From the NCBI RefSeq assembly GCF_013368755.1, contig NC_049561.1, positions 6,882,001 through 6,946,000 on the forward strand: a DNA stretch of 64,000 nt. The letters are read 5' to 3'. The stretch comes from Talaromyces rugulosus (lineage: Eukaryota; Ascomycota; Eurotiomycetes; Eurotiales; Trichocomaceae). Made by a program: the position numbers and the translations under genes. The notes beneath the pieces were generated by a model. That model had not been told where the DNA came from. It made no database searches and saw only the letters and a program-made list of their open reading frames with translations. This document shows, one piece after another, positions 32,829 through 43,530 of the stretch (the first letter of the stretch is position 1; each line of letters starts with the position of its first letter).

Positions 32829-35480
32829 ATGTGGTCTGCTGTGGCTTTGGCTCTGATATTTTCAGTGGCCGGGGCACAAGAGTATGAACTCTCCGTTCAA
32901 GCTGCTCTAGAGATTGTTCTTTCTGGCTAATACTCAATATGCAGAGGAACAAATGCCATCTACCCGGCACGCTTCAACACGACAGCTGGTTTTGAGCCCT
33001 ATCTCAACAGCACATCGCCCCAATGCGTCACGTTGATGCCCTCCGACGCCGTTTTAACTCTCGACTACGGAACAGAAACCACTGGGTTCCCCTTTTTCAG
33101 CGTGCAGGACATTTCGAGCGCTGTACAGATTGAATCCAAATACACAGAAGCACAAGCCGGCCTCGACGAGCGCTTTGGAGACGGACCGTGGACGTTTGCC
33201 AATGGGCTATCAAACACATTCCGTGTCGAGACATTCAACGTAACCGAGACGGGCGATCATCAGTCATTTTTCCAGCAGGGTGGATTCCGGTGGCAGTCTT
33301 TGACGCTTCTAGGAGATACAGGAAATGTGACGCTTTGTGGTGCTGGATTGAAGTCGTATAATAATCACAGCATTGACAATCTACCCGGCTCCTTTAATTC
33401 CTCCAACACCGTATGGAACGAGATCTGGGCCCTGGGCGCACGAACAGTGCAGCAATCCTGCATCGCAAACGGATCAGCGCCGTCGACCTGGGAGGTAGTA
33501 TCTACTGGCTCTGATGCCGGTGTTTTACTGCGTGGGCAACAACCAGCACAATCCGTCCATGGCCTCGACCTTGCCGACTACACCATGTCCTTCAGCACAA
33601 AAATTGTTCGAGGCGGGACAGGCTGGAAAGTGGCCTCGGATGCGCATGGGTATGGTCCGTATTTTGTGCTCACGAGCGAATACCCGGCCGACTCGACGTT
33701 TTTGAATACGAACCGAACGCTCGTGCCGCCGAATACTCTGGTTGTTGGCTATGGATATAACCTGGTCAATCAGACGACGCTGACCACCGGCCCCGTGGTG
33801 CAGTATCCCGTCTCCTTTGATGTCAAGGAAGGGCTGTGGTATGAGATATCAACCGCTATCAATCAGACCGGGTATACTATCACCATTGTCGACGAGAACA
33901 ACAGCACCGTGCCACCTGTTTTCGTCCCGCTGGCTGATTTTGGATCATTCACCACAGGGACGCCGACTCAGGGAACCTGGAGCTTTGGTCCGTATCAAGA
34001 TCAGACTGCGTTAGTCAGGGATGTCCAAGTATACGCCCAAAACGGGACAATAATATACACCAATCCGATGAATAACGCCTCGGTGCTGGAAGAGTTTGGT
34101 GTCATGAATAACACCCACAACGTATGCCTCGACGGCTCAAAGCGAGACCGCTTGGTCTGGTCTGGCGATTTCGTGCACGCCAACCGCATCATCTTGGCCA
34201 GCACGAATGAGCAAGAGTTTATCACGGGCACATTGGCGTATCTTCTAGAGTGGCAAGCTACATCTGGTCCGTCTTCAGGGCTGGTGACTCTTGCGCCGGG
34301 GATGGGACGGAGCTCGGATTATGCGGTGTCATTTTACAACTCGTTTGGTCTGCTGGACTATCAAATGTTGTTTTTGGTGGCCTACTCGGGATATTATCTG
34401 CACTCGGGCGATATGGCATTTCTCCAAAGTTCCTGGGCTCAGGCGAGTAAAGTTGTAGAGGCGCTTTTGACAGTGATTGACCCGGGTTCTGGCCTGGCTG
34501 TTACAAGCACAATTCCCGGGTCATTGTTTTTCATCGGCGCAAGCGATGGCACTGCCCCGTCGGCGTTGCTCAAGTTCTCGCTCGACCAGATGGCTATTCT
34601 TGCAACTGCGGTTGGGGACAATCAGACAGCGTCAAGCTGGACGTCAACTGCAGAAAACATCTCCGAGGCAGTCAATAGACAGCTCTGGAGTGACTCTCTC
34701 GGCACATATGCCGAAAGCCTCGCCTCGCCCACCGTCTCGTCCATCTCGGGCACAGCCTGGGCGATCATAGCTGGAATCGCAAACCAAACACAAACCCTTT
34801 CGGCCATTACCGCTCTGTCTGGCCTCCGTCTCGGTGTCGGATACAAAACCGACAGCGCGGTTGACTCCTCTAACCCAAGTGTGAATCTGTCTCCGTTCCT
34901 TTCTGGTTTCTTGCTAGAATCGCTCTTCATCTCTCTTCGGGATAATAGTGCAGGTGGTAGTAGTAGTACATACGATAATGCTACAACAGAGGCCATCTCT
35001 GTCTTGCTCGATCAGCTATGGTCCGCCGAGGTCACACAAGACGAATACTACTCCGGAGCATCCTGGGAATACATCTTCCCGGATGGATCCCCCGGACTAG
35101 GCCTGTTCACGTCTCTGTCGCATCCCTGGGGCGGTGCACCCACCTACGTCCTGACCGAGTATCTCCTTGGTATCCAGCCTGTATCTGCGGGATACTCTGA
35201 ATGGAGATTTTCCCCGTCTGTGCTGCTTAATTCTACGTCATGGGTGAGCGGACGCGTGCAGACTCCGCATGGGTATATCCAGGGGAATTGGACTTTGGCA
35301 GGGCAGGATTTGAATATGAATATTTGTTCACCAGAGGAGACGAGTGGCAGCGTGCAGTTGCCATTTTCTGTACAGAAATGTGTGCTGGATGGGCAGCAGA
35401 CGGAGGTGTCGCAGGGCCAAGCATTCCAGGTTGATGTGAGTGGTGGGCTGTGTCATAGTATTGATGTAGTACTGGGCTAG
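32829..35480 (+). CDS. Secreted GH78-type alpha-L-rhamnosidase-like glycosidase
   Basis: 862-residue extracellular glycosidase of the six-hairpin class. Exons are 32829-32881 and 32945-35480. The small first exon encodes only the signal peptide (MWSAVALALIFSVAGAQE), and the intron at 32882-32944 restores AQEGTNAIYPARF. An N-terminal beta-sandwich region contains LDYGTETTGFPFFSVQ, a fungal GH78 signature. An (alpha/alpha)6 barrel region follows from about 380, and a C-terminal beta domain begins after SHPWGGAPTYVLTEYLLGI. About twenty N-x-S/T sites fit secretion. The family is clear; activity on rhamnosides rather than another deoxy-sugar linkage is inferred. Confidence 0.82.
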
Positions 35481-35707
35481 TCAGATCGGATTTGCTTGTG
35501 AATCAACATAGTTTCCTATTTTCTAAATCTTTGAAATGATTCATAGTAACACTTGAAATATTCATGAGATATAAACCCAAGGAGTCAACTCGCATTAATG
35601 GTCAGTTGGTATTTTATGGTTGGATCTCAGAATGCGTGGTGCTGCTACCGATTGACTATGACATCCTTAATCTTCTGACACCTTCCTGCTGGCTTTCTTT
35701 ACAAGCC

Positions 35708-38700
35708 CTAGCTCTCCGCGACACTTGCTGCCAAATCCAGATATATTTGCTCTCGCAATGCTAGACAAAGAGGGCAGTAGTATTCACCCGGAAGATACTG
35801 CCCATGCCATGTGTTGTTTTGTAGATGGAATAATCGTAGCGATTCCAATTCTTGGTCATCCGTGTTCTCATTGTGTGCACCATCGCTGTTGACGAAATTT
35901 GTGTCCGACATAACCATAACTTGAGTAGCTTCTCGAGTTTCCAAAGACTTTTCTGAATATATCTTTTGGCAGAAGCGACAGAGAGAACCTTGGTATGCAT
36001 CGACATATACGTATTCTTCCCCATCACTCACGCTGCTCTTTTTCCAAGGGTCCGAGGACCTGCCACAAGGGCATTCAGTGGGTAATAGAGAGCAGATACA
36101 TTGTTCAGTTTTCACTCGATATTTCAGTTCCTCCCAATAAGGTTCTATTAGCAGCGCCACGGATGGTTGAAACCATATATCACCCCCTATTTCGCATCCA
36201 TCACAATTTATCTTGTCAAAATCGCCATTGACATCATAAAGCTGGGATTTTAACTTGGACGTCAAGCATAAAAAGTCTTTTAGTGTATCTGAGCGCCAAT
36301 TTTCTTGTGCCAACACAGATCCAGGCAAAGTCTCGCGTATACTCAAATCATTTAGGTCTTGACCATTATCTTCGAGACGGGCACACAATTTAGAACATAA
36401 CGTTGACAACCACAATGATAGAGAGATGGCTGTTTCACCAAAGTGGACCTTGTGAATATCTGTTCCTCTGTCGAAATATAGTTGTGAAATATCGTTGGGG
36501 ATATGGGGTTCTCTGACAATGAACAAAAACGCAGGCATCCCGTAAATATAATCTCGAGACTCTTCTGGTTTGGAATCAATTATTAACCGGAGACACTCGG
36601 CATTTGAAAAATGGAAAGCACAAGTCAGGCAGTAATCAATAATTGAGGTGTCAACATAGTCAGACATATCTGTGCGGTACTTGTAGAGTAGGAAAGATAA
36701 AACATCAATACCTTGGAGTTCATCGTCAAGGTAGAAGTCGACCCAGGACGTGGAATCAAGTATATTCCAGCCATCGCTTTGTGGTCCATGGAAATCGATA
36801 AGATCGTCAAATAAAAGCATCATTTCTATGCCTCCGTGTGCCGTGAAGCATGCTGGTGTGCTATAAAAAGTTAATTCGCATGTTATTTCAATCAAATTTA
36901 TATGCGAGAGACAAACAACCAGCCAGAATACTCGGTTTTATATAAATGTGCAGTCCGGTCTGCGCCTTCTGAGATTAGAAACTTGGCTAGGTCTAAATGC
37001 CCGTGAAATGTGGCGAACTGTAACACGAGGTGTCAACTATTTATAAAATCATGCATCGTGAACTGTTACAGGTTATGGCTAACTACTGAAGTAGTTATAC
37101 ATGTATTAGTATGATAATATATATGATATTACTCACGTGAAGCGGTCTCCACCCATCAGAGTTGACGTCCACAACCGACGCCTCTTTGTTCTTGAAGAGT
37201 TCACGAACAGCATCAACATTTCCAGATTCGCAAAAACGAAAGATCAGGGAGTCATTTTGTACAGCCTGCACTGGTGATATACTATATTTCCATCCAGCCT
37301 TTGAATTGGTAGTAGTGGCTTCTATTCCATACTTGAAACCAATCTTTATCAGCCAAGACGCAGGATACAAGATGAAGGTTGTTGTTGTCTCGTATTGCAT
37401 TGAGCTCTCGCCGTTGATTGTTATTGACTGTTTCGCGCTTTGGGTCTGAGAAATTATCGTTCCGAATCTAAATCTAGTGAGTAGACTCTGAAAGCATCGC
37501 GTTCTCGAGTTCCTAAACGTGTCGGAATTGTTTTTGATCGTCGCTGCAACAGCCGACATCAAAACCTTTCTCAAAAATGGATCTGTGACATTATTTAGCC
37601 GAGACACCTCCTCTTCAAGGGACATGATATGGTGATTCATATTGTTGATACTAGAGGTCATTGACGAGATTTTCCATTGGTAGTTGGGTTCTTCACTTGG
37701 CGTATCTAGTTCCGTGGTATATGACGGTTCGTGACATTGCTCTTCTCCTTCTATAATATCCGGAAACATTACTTCTGCCATAGATTGATTGAAGCATAGA
37801 TTGGGATCAGAAATACCTTTTGGCGGTCCCAGGCTAATAGGCAAACAGCTTGGGACTTTAAATGTGTTAGTATAGATAGGCACATAGTTTCGGGGTCAAA
37901 ATAAACACACCTTCCGGTATTATGGCCCGTAGAATTTCAAGAAATGCTTTAGTACAGGAAGCAGCAGTTGCTGCAGCATAATTTTGCCAAATATCGTTTT
38001 TGTGACTGTCAGAATAGTCACTAACACCCTTAATTATGACACAACGCAAGCTGTCGCTGATTGCAGCCGCTTCCATTTCGAATCCACTGATTCCTGTCTG
38101 TTCAACCAGTCTGTCGCGGTGTTTTGAAGATTTCATTACAGTATCCCCAGAGGCGAAGGACCCTAGATGTATTCGGGGTCGTGTATCGGATGTTTTCAAT
38201 TGTTCTCGCTGCACTACTTCTCCAGTGCACCCAAGGGCGTCGCAGTCACTTTTGAGTGCTTTATCACAGATAGAATCTTGGTGAGATTGACAGAGAGCGC
38301 AAGCAGGTCCTGTCTCCGGTGAATGGCCATAGTGTTTATGAAGACATTCAGTTTTGAATAAGCGGTCTTTTTTAGTACCTGGATATCGCCACGTATTTCT
38401 TAACTTTTGGAGGTCCAGAAGATGATATAAATGCCTTTCTTGAAACTCATCCCTTATTCTTCTGGCATTCAGGACCGAAAGAATAGATCGAATGTCTCTG
38501 TCTGCTCGGCCAATGGTTTCCAGGAAATTGCCTTTCAGTTGGAATCCGCCAGGATACTGTTTCCCAAAATCATATTCGATAACTTTGGTGCCAATAATAA
38601 CGTCTCCTAGAATAATCTCCGTATCTGGTGACGGGAAAGGCACTCCTCCACATATCCCCACCAGGAGCGCCAGCTCAATATTGGCAAAGCTAACTCGTAG

Positions 38701-38928
38701 GGTTGAAGCTATGCTAGCAGCATTCCGTTTCCCCATTTCTGGTAAACATACCAATACTATATTATGTTTACCGATCCTTCCTGTACAGTAGAAGTTTGCA
38801 TCACCGCGTTGTTTTCCGTAGTCCGTGAAATTATAGCGCTCATCGAGCGAATCCTCGACAGCGTCAAATTCCCGTGCCAAAGCGCATATAATGGCGATTC
38901 GAAAGCCGTTTCGCGATTGAGGACGCAT
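35708..38928 (-). CDS. Nucleoside phosphorylase-ankyrin fusion protein (fungal NLR-like architecture without NTPase)
   Basis: 991 residues in four exons: 38928-37911, 37855-37137, 37017-36932 and 36860-35708, with introns at 37856-37910, 37018-37136 and 36861-36931. All joins keep phase. Residues 1-339 are a PNP/UDP phosphorylase domain with intact VGICGGVPFPSPDTEI (phosphate loop), ISGFEMEAAAI (ribose/base contact) and GVSDYSDSHKN (catalytic Asp). A Cys/His-rich insert at about 195-245 holds CALCQSH and CDALGCTGE. Residues 340-545 form a linker module common before fungal ankyrin domains. Ankyrin repeats at about 550-610 include DGWRPLH joined to FATFHGHLDLAKFLISEGAD. The last 380 residues carry cysteine pairs (CDGC, CPCG, CRFC, CPLC). 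No P-loop NTPase is present between the effector-like and repeat parts. The 119-nt third-to-second exon gap is unusually long for this window. Confidence 0.75.
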
Positions 38929-40300
38929 TTGAGCGTGCTATGTTGCATAAGCTGACCAGTGAAGTATTGGTAATAGTCGATTTCTAATGTCAAGTAAGTC
39001 AGCATATTTTATCCGTGGTCAAAGTCGGAAAATGGATCTTGATAGCAAAGGGGGGTTTATTACGTATCACTGAGCTGTGCTGCTGTGGAAAATTTTCTGT
39101 TTGCTAAACGGGGTGGATTAAGTCAGCCATTTTGCAGCCTCAGTCGCCTACCACTGCTATTTTCAGTCTAGCGTTGTATTATATATATGACAATAATCAC
39201 ATGATGCGCTTGTATTGACAAGGCTGAGATCTCAAGCAATAGTGTTTGTTCTCAGCCGTACTGCGGTGCCGCCGGCGAGAACTTGCTAGTTAACTACTCC
39301 TTACGAAAACAACTAGCAGCAAGAGAAACCCTGAGAGGGAAGGTCTGCTGTTATGTTGTGAATTAGGTGGATCAAAATGGCTACTCAGACTCAGTACCAC
39401 GATGAGGACATTGTAGCCAGGTCGGGGCGGCGCTTTAATGATACAAAGTGCGCAAAAAGACGTTAAAGCCATGGCTTCCCCTAGGAACTACGGGTGGAAA
39501 CGACGGAGTAAGAGCTGTCAGAACTGCCATTTTCAGCCTCGATTACATAGGTCTTCATATTCTATGTGTGAAAGCTTGACAAAGCGGCTTCTCGCAAGCT
39601 CTAGGCAGTATTGACAACACAGCTTGCTGTCGTGATTGAGGTGTCACTAAGGAGCACGCAACTGACAGAGCTCTCTCGACTGATGATTCTGAAATGGATT
39701 CTGTATGAGGTGCATTGAATGCTGTAGAAATCGAACATTGCCTAGCGTTTTCAGTCGGAAGTGTTCTTTCGCAAGGATTCGAATCCTAAACACTCTCCGA
39801 ACGACAATTCCACCAAGAATACGCTCTCGCATTTGTCATAGGATGTAAACCCCAGGTAGCAATCTCCTCCTGTCGCGAGAGATGCCATGGATCCAAATAA
39901 CTGGAATGTGAACACACAGATCATCAAGCCAATTAAGACGAATTGAAATGCGACATTCCAGTTATTTCCAACTCACCTTCTGCCGTGGTCTCCCACCAAA
40001 TTATATTTCAGTATGTTAGCTGCTAACCAAAAAGCCTTCGGCTGGTTATCCGACATTGAACAATTAGGGCTACAGCCGTCGGCCGCTAATCCGACAGCGC
40101 CCCGACAGCCCCGACAGCCCGACAACACTGCAACCGGTTTGGATGAATAATCCAAACAATCTGAATAATCATTCTACACCGTCATAACCTACGTGACCAA
40201 TCATGTATAAATGCCCGTTCCCTCTACCTGGACTGATTAATCCTACAACACTCGCTGTGTATATTCAAAAGCAAAGCTACACTTGAACACTGATATCATC
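38929..40300. other. Intergenic region upstream of the reductase
   Basis: 1.37 kb between divergent genes. Short frames only. An ACGGAGTA octamer lies at 39503 and a 14-bp palindrome AGGATTCGAATCCT at 39774-39787. The CCGAC array next to the reductase gene is listed separately. Confidence 0.5.
40049..40125 (+). promoter_or_regulatory. CCGACA direct-repeat array in the reductase promoter
   Basis: CCGACA occurs at 40049 and then in a tight group at 40091, 40102, 40111 and 40119, all in the same orientation, with start-to-start spacings of 11, 9 and 8 bp. The group ends about 176 bp before the reductase ATG. The same core, with spacings from the same set, occurs upstream of the neighbouring Zn2Cys6 gene. 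CCG/CGG half sites are what zinc-cluster proteins bind, so an operator is plausible but unproven. Confidence 0.5.
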
Positions 40301-41338
40301 ATGCCTACCCAGAAAGCCATCGTTGTGACAGAGCTCGGCAAGCCCGTTACTCTCGTCGAGGACTGGCCTATCCCCGAGCCTGGCGCCAACCAGGTGCAGC
40401 TCAAAGTGACCGTTGCTGGCCTCAATCCTCACGACATGAAGAGCCGGGAGATGGGACTCTTCGTTGCCGAGCATCTCCCCGCGGTCATAACCAACGATGC
40501 TGTCGGCAAGGTCACCAAGCTAGGTCCAGGCGTTACTGATATTTCTATCGGCGATCGCATCGTGTACCAGCCAGGATTCACAGGGGACTCGGCACAGGCC
40601 GGCCTGCAAGAGTATGCCACTGCAGACCGGGCCTACCTGGCAAAGATCCCAGACTCCATCACAGACGACGAAGCTGCTACATTGCCGACCAACATTGCCG
40701 CCCCCTTGGCAGCTCTATATCACTCGCTGAAGATCCCCGCCCCGTGGACACCTGCTGCTAAAGAGTTCGACTCCGCCAGCGTGACTCTCCTCATCGTCGG
40801 CGGCGGTTCCAACTGTGGCAAGTTTGCCGTCCAACTCGCCAAGCTCGCCAATATCGGAAGTATTGTTGTCCTGGGTGGTGATGAGGCCGAGTTAAAATCC
40901 TTTGGGGCCACCCATGTCATCGACCGCCATGCTGACTACGACACACTTCTCGCCCGTATTCGTGACGTAGTCGGCGATGACCTCGTCTACGCCTTCGACG
41001 GCATCAATGAGCCCGAGGGCCTGGTGCTCCCGCTAAATGCCCTATCCAGCACCAAGAAGGGCTCTCTGGTCAGGCTAATTCCTTTCGGAAAAGTCGACGA
41101 GTCGAAAATCGTGGGCAAGAAGGCCGGCTGGGAGGTACTTGATGTATATGGTGTCTCACAGGAGCATCCTGAGCTTGCGGGTGGGCTTTGGTCAAGGGTC
41201 ACCGGTTTCCTCGAGACTGGTCAGATTAAGCCGCTGGGTTATACTGTGAAGAAGGGGCTTTTGGCGAGCAACGTCAATGAAGTGTTGGATGCGTATAGAG
41301 ACGGGAAGAAGGTCACCAAGACACATATCCACTTGTAA
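40301..41338 (+). CDS. Zinc-free medium-chain reductase (ToxD/LovC-like enoyl reductase family)
   Basis: 345-residue NADPH-dependent oxidoreductase. The start at 40301 is the first ATG in frame and no intron is needed. A GroES-like N-terminal domain (KAIVVTELGKPVTLVEDWP, VAGLNPHDMKSREMG) is followed by a Rossmann segment LLIVGGGSNCGKFAVQLAKL. The usual catalytic zinc ligands (Cys/His-Glu) and the four-Cys structural lobe are absent, as in quinone-reductase-like and trans-acting enoyl reductases such as LovC and ToxD. It is convergent with a Zn2Cys6 regulator only 78 bp away. Its promoter carries the CCGACA array. Involvement in secondary metabolism is inference from family and neighbours. Confidence 0.82.
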   Translation: MPTQKAIVVTELGKPVTLVEDWPIPEPGANQVQLKVTVAGLNPHDMKSREMGLFVAEHLPAVITNDAVGKVTKLGPGVTDISIGDRIVYQPGFTGDSAQAGLQEYATADRAYLAKIPDSITDDEAATLPTNIAAPLAALYHSLKIPAPWTPAAKEFDSASVTLLIVGGGSNCGKFAVQLAKLANIGSIVVLGGDEAELKSFGATHVIDRHADYDTLLARIRDVVGDDLVYAFDGINEPEGLVLPLNALSSTKKGSLVRLIPFGKVDESKIVGKKAGWEVLDVYGVSQEHPELAGGLWSRVTGFLETGQIKPLGYTVKKGLLASNVNEVLDAYRDGKKVTKTHIHL

Positions 41339-41416
41339 GATGTGTAGCTACGAATAGAACATTGAAGATGATGAATTTTAGCTAGTTTGCAAAATTGAAT
41401 TAGACACGATTCTATA

Positions 41417-43102
41417 CTAGCTGTCAGCAACCCATTTGTGCCGAATTTGATCTAGATACACCTGGAGTTTGTCCTTGACGCCTCCTGCCCAAGTGGAAAC
41501 CTCAATATAGGGCCGGGTATGCATATGCTCGAGCGCAGCACAGACCATATAAATGTGATTTGGAGACGCTTGCTCGGCCCAATATGGAACCATGAAGCTA
41601 GAGTGACAGTTGGCGATATCAACGACTATCGTCGTAGCAGTGTCAAGCGCTGCGAGCGAGCCCTTTTGCCATTCATCTAGAGATTTAAAATTGGCAGAAA
41701 TGCTCTGCTGTGGTAGGTTGAATATGTGGAAATGTATCAGGAACAATGCTCTGTCCGATAGGAATTAGGACGTGGATATTCGCACAAGAGAAGAGAGATG
41801 GGAAACTTACCTGACGGCCATGGCTACCGCCGTGCAATGCACTGCCACTTTTTGGTTATGCGATAGGAAAAACGTCAGAAAGGACTGAATGGAACCGTCG
41901 AGGCTGTCGAGTAATATCAACCTGCTATTTACATCCGGAACACTCAAGCCTCGAATCACTTGATCTACGATACAAGCCGCTTGCGCTGCGCGGCCGAACC
42001 CACCAATCCTGGTTGAAGTCAAATTCGAGAAATCAATGCTGGGTATATCCTCCGGTCCAAGAACATCAATTCTATCGAGGATATCACGTTCAACTGGGAG
42101 CCGGGCGTCTCCAGAAGGTAAAGTGGTAGCCATCGGCTGCTCAAACGGGTCCACATCACAAGCAAAGGCCCTGTATTTTGGTTAACCACATATCATGACC
42201 GAGGGAAAAAAAAAAGGATCACTAACCTTTCATACATGACAATTCCCCACCACGTGTTTCCAGCTTCTTCAACCTCGAGTTGATTCCCATTATGGCGTCT
42301 GGCGTGGATACGAGCGGCATAGGCCATTCGCGCACAGCCCGCAATCGTAACCAATGCGACCTCGGGCCGCCCGTTTGCATATTCATATATAGCTAACAGT
42401 AGAGTAGCCTGTATCAAAGAGATTGAAGGCTGCAACGATCCCTGCACCTGTGCGAGCAGGGCCTTCGTGGCAAGATAGAGAGACTGCCGGCCGACGGCAG
42501 CCGGTTCTCTGTCTCCCGATCTGCTACCTCCATAAGCTATTAAGCTGATGGTTAGCAGCAAGACGGACAAATCCGCGCTAGGCGGCACCCCCGTCGCGAC
42601 GAGGCTGCTCTGAAAACGCGTCCGCGAAATGATGGGCAGATGGTTGTGGAAGTACCGGAAATAGAGCGCAGTGAGGTCGTCCACAAACTCGCCAGTTGAC
42701 CGGATGATCCTCTGGACCTCTATGTGGACGCCATCCCTATCAAAGTCAGAAATGCCACTGATTTTCCTCCGGTTTACTGACAAGGACTCAAAGACTGGGC
42801 GATATAGGTTGGCCTTTTTGGTTATAGGCTCCGGAAGCGTTGCTGTCAGACTGACAATTGCTTGCGCTGTCGGTGTCTCACTGTGCATCAATGAGGCGTC
42901 AACAACCCTTTGGGGAGCTAGAACGTAGCGGCAATCGAGATGCTTCCTGTACCTCGAGCATTAACGGTGCCGGTCTGTCTATCCAGCGGGGCTTAGGAAC
43001 TTACAGCATACAATAGTCACAGGAAGGAAGCCCCCTGTTGCATTTTTTCTTGCGCGTCTTACAGTTGACACATGCTTGCCTAGCCCCGGCGTCGGCCGCC
43101 AT
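41417..43102 (-). CDS. Zn2Cys6 transcription factor linked to the reductase
   Basis: 505-residue fungal regulator in four exons: 43102-43005, 42952-42227, 42170-41811 and 41750-41417. Introns are 52, 56 and 60 nt and all phases agree. The zinc cluster is split by intron 1. Exon 1 reads MAADAGARQACVNCKTRKK then KCNRGLPSCDYCML, and exon 2 supplies YRKHLDC, giving C-x2-C-x6-C-x6-C-x2-C-x8-C. The short fungal transcription-factor domain follows, with YFRYFHNHLPIISRTRF and the typical ERAFACDVDPFEQPMATTLP across intron 2. An in-frame stop lies seven codons upstream of the ATG, which fixes the start. Four GTCGG/CCGAC repeats sit 59-93 bp upstream, so autoregulation is possible. Confidence 0.85.
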
Positions 43103-43530
43103 GGTGAACCTTTGGATGGATCAAGCTGGTTTGGATTTTTATTCTCTGTGGAGGATGGCTGTCGGGATCGTCGGATAGTCGTCGGAGCGTCGGACAATGG
43201 CGGGTTTCCAGGCCCCATAAAAAAAATACTAGCTGGGATCAGCATTACTATACATTCTCACGTAGCAAATTGTAATCCACATGGTTTTTCCTGTATAACA
43301 TGCAATAATAAATTAGTCTCACATGCGGAGAAGCAACACTCTCAAATGCAATAGATTAGCTACCATGAAACTTGGTCTCTCTGCCAGTCGACGATAGTCA
43401 AGTGTAGCAAAGGACGGAAATTAAAGCGTGTGGTGACATATACGACTGTGATAACAGCAAGTTTTGTACCGCATGCTTGTGGTTAAATTTTATTAACTAC
43501 CATTGGATATACACGTAATCAGCTTCTGAA
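43103..43530. other. Spacer between regulator and ABC transporter genes
   Basis: About 430 bp. Apart from the CCGAC array near its left end, it is AT-rich, holds the 3' end of the transporter gene and shows no gene. Confidence 0.45.
43161..43195 (-). promoter_or_regulatory. CCGAC direct-repeat array in the Zn2Cys6 gene promoter
   Basis: On the plus strand GTCGG starts at 43161, 43170, 43181 and 43189. Read along the regulator gene this is four CCGAC copies in one direction with spacings 8, 11 and 9 bp. The outermost copies extend to CCGACAG and TGTCCGACG. The array ends about 59 bp before the ATG at 43102. It is the counterpart of the array at 40091-40125 and is the strongest shared element between two promoters in the window. 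Confidence 0.5.

Noticed and set aside
39774..39787. AGGATTCGAATCCT palindrome resembling a tRNA B box
   Set aside because: No A box at the right distance and no acceptor, D or anticodon stems can be drawn around it on either strand.
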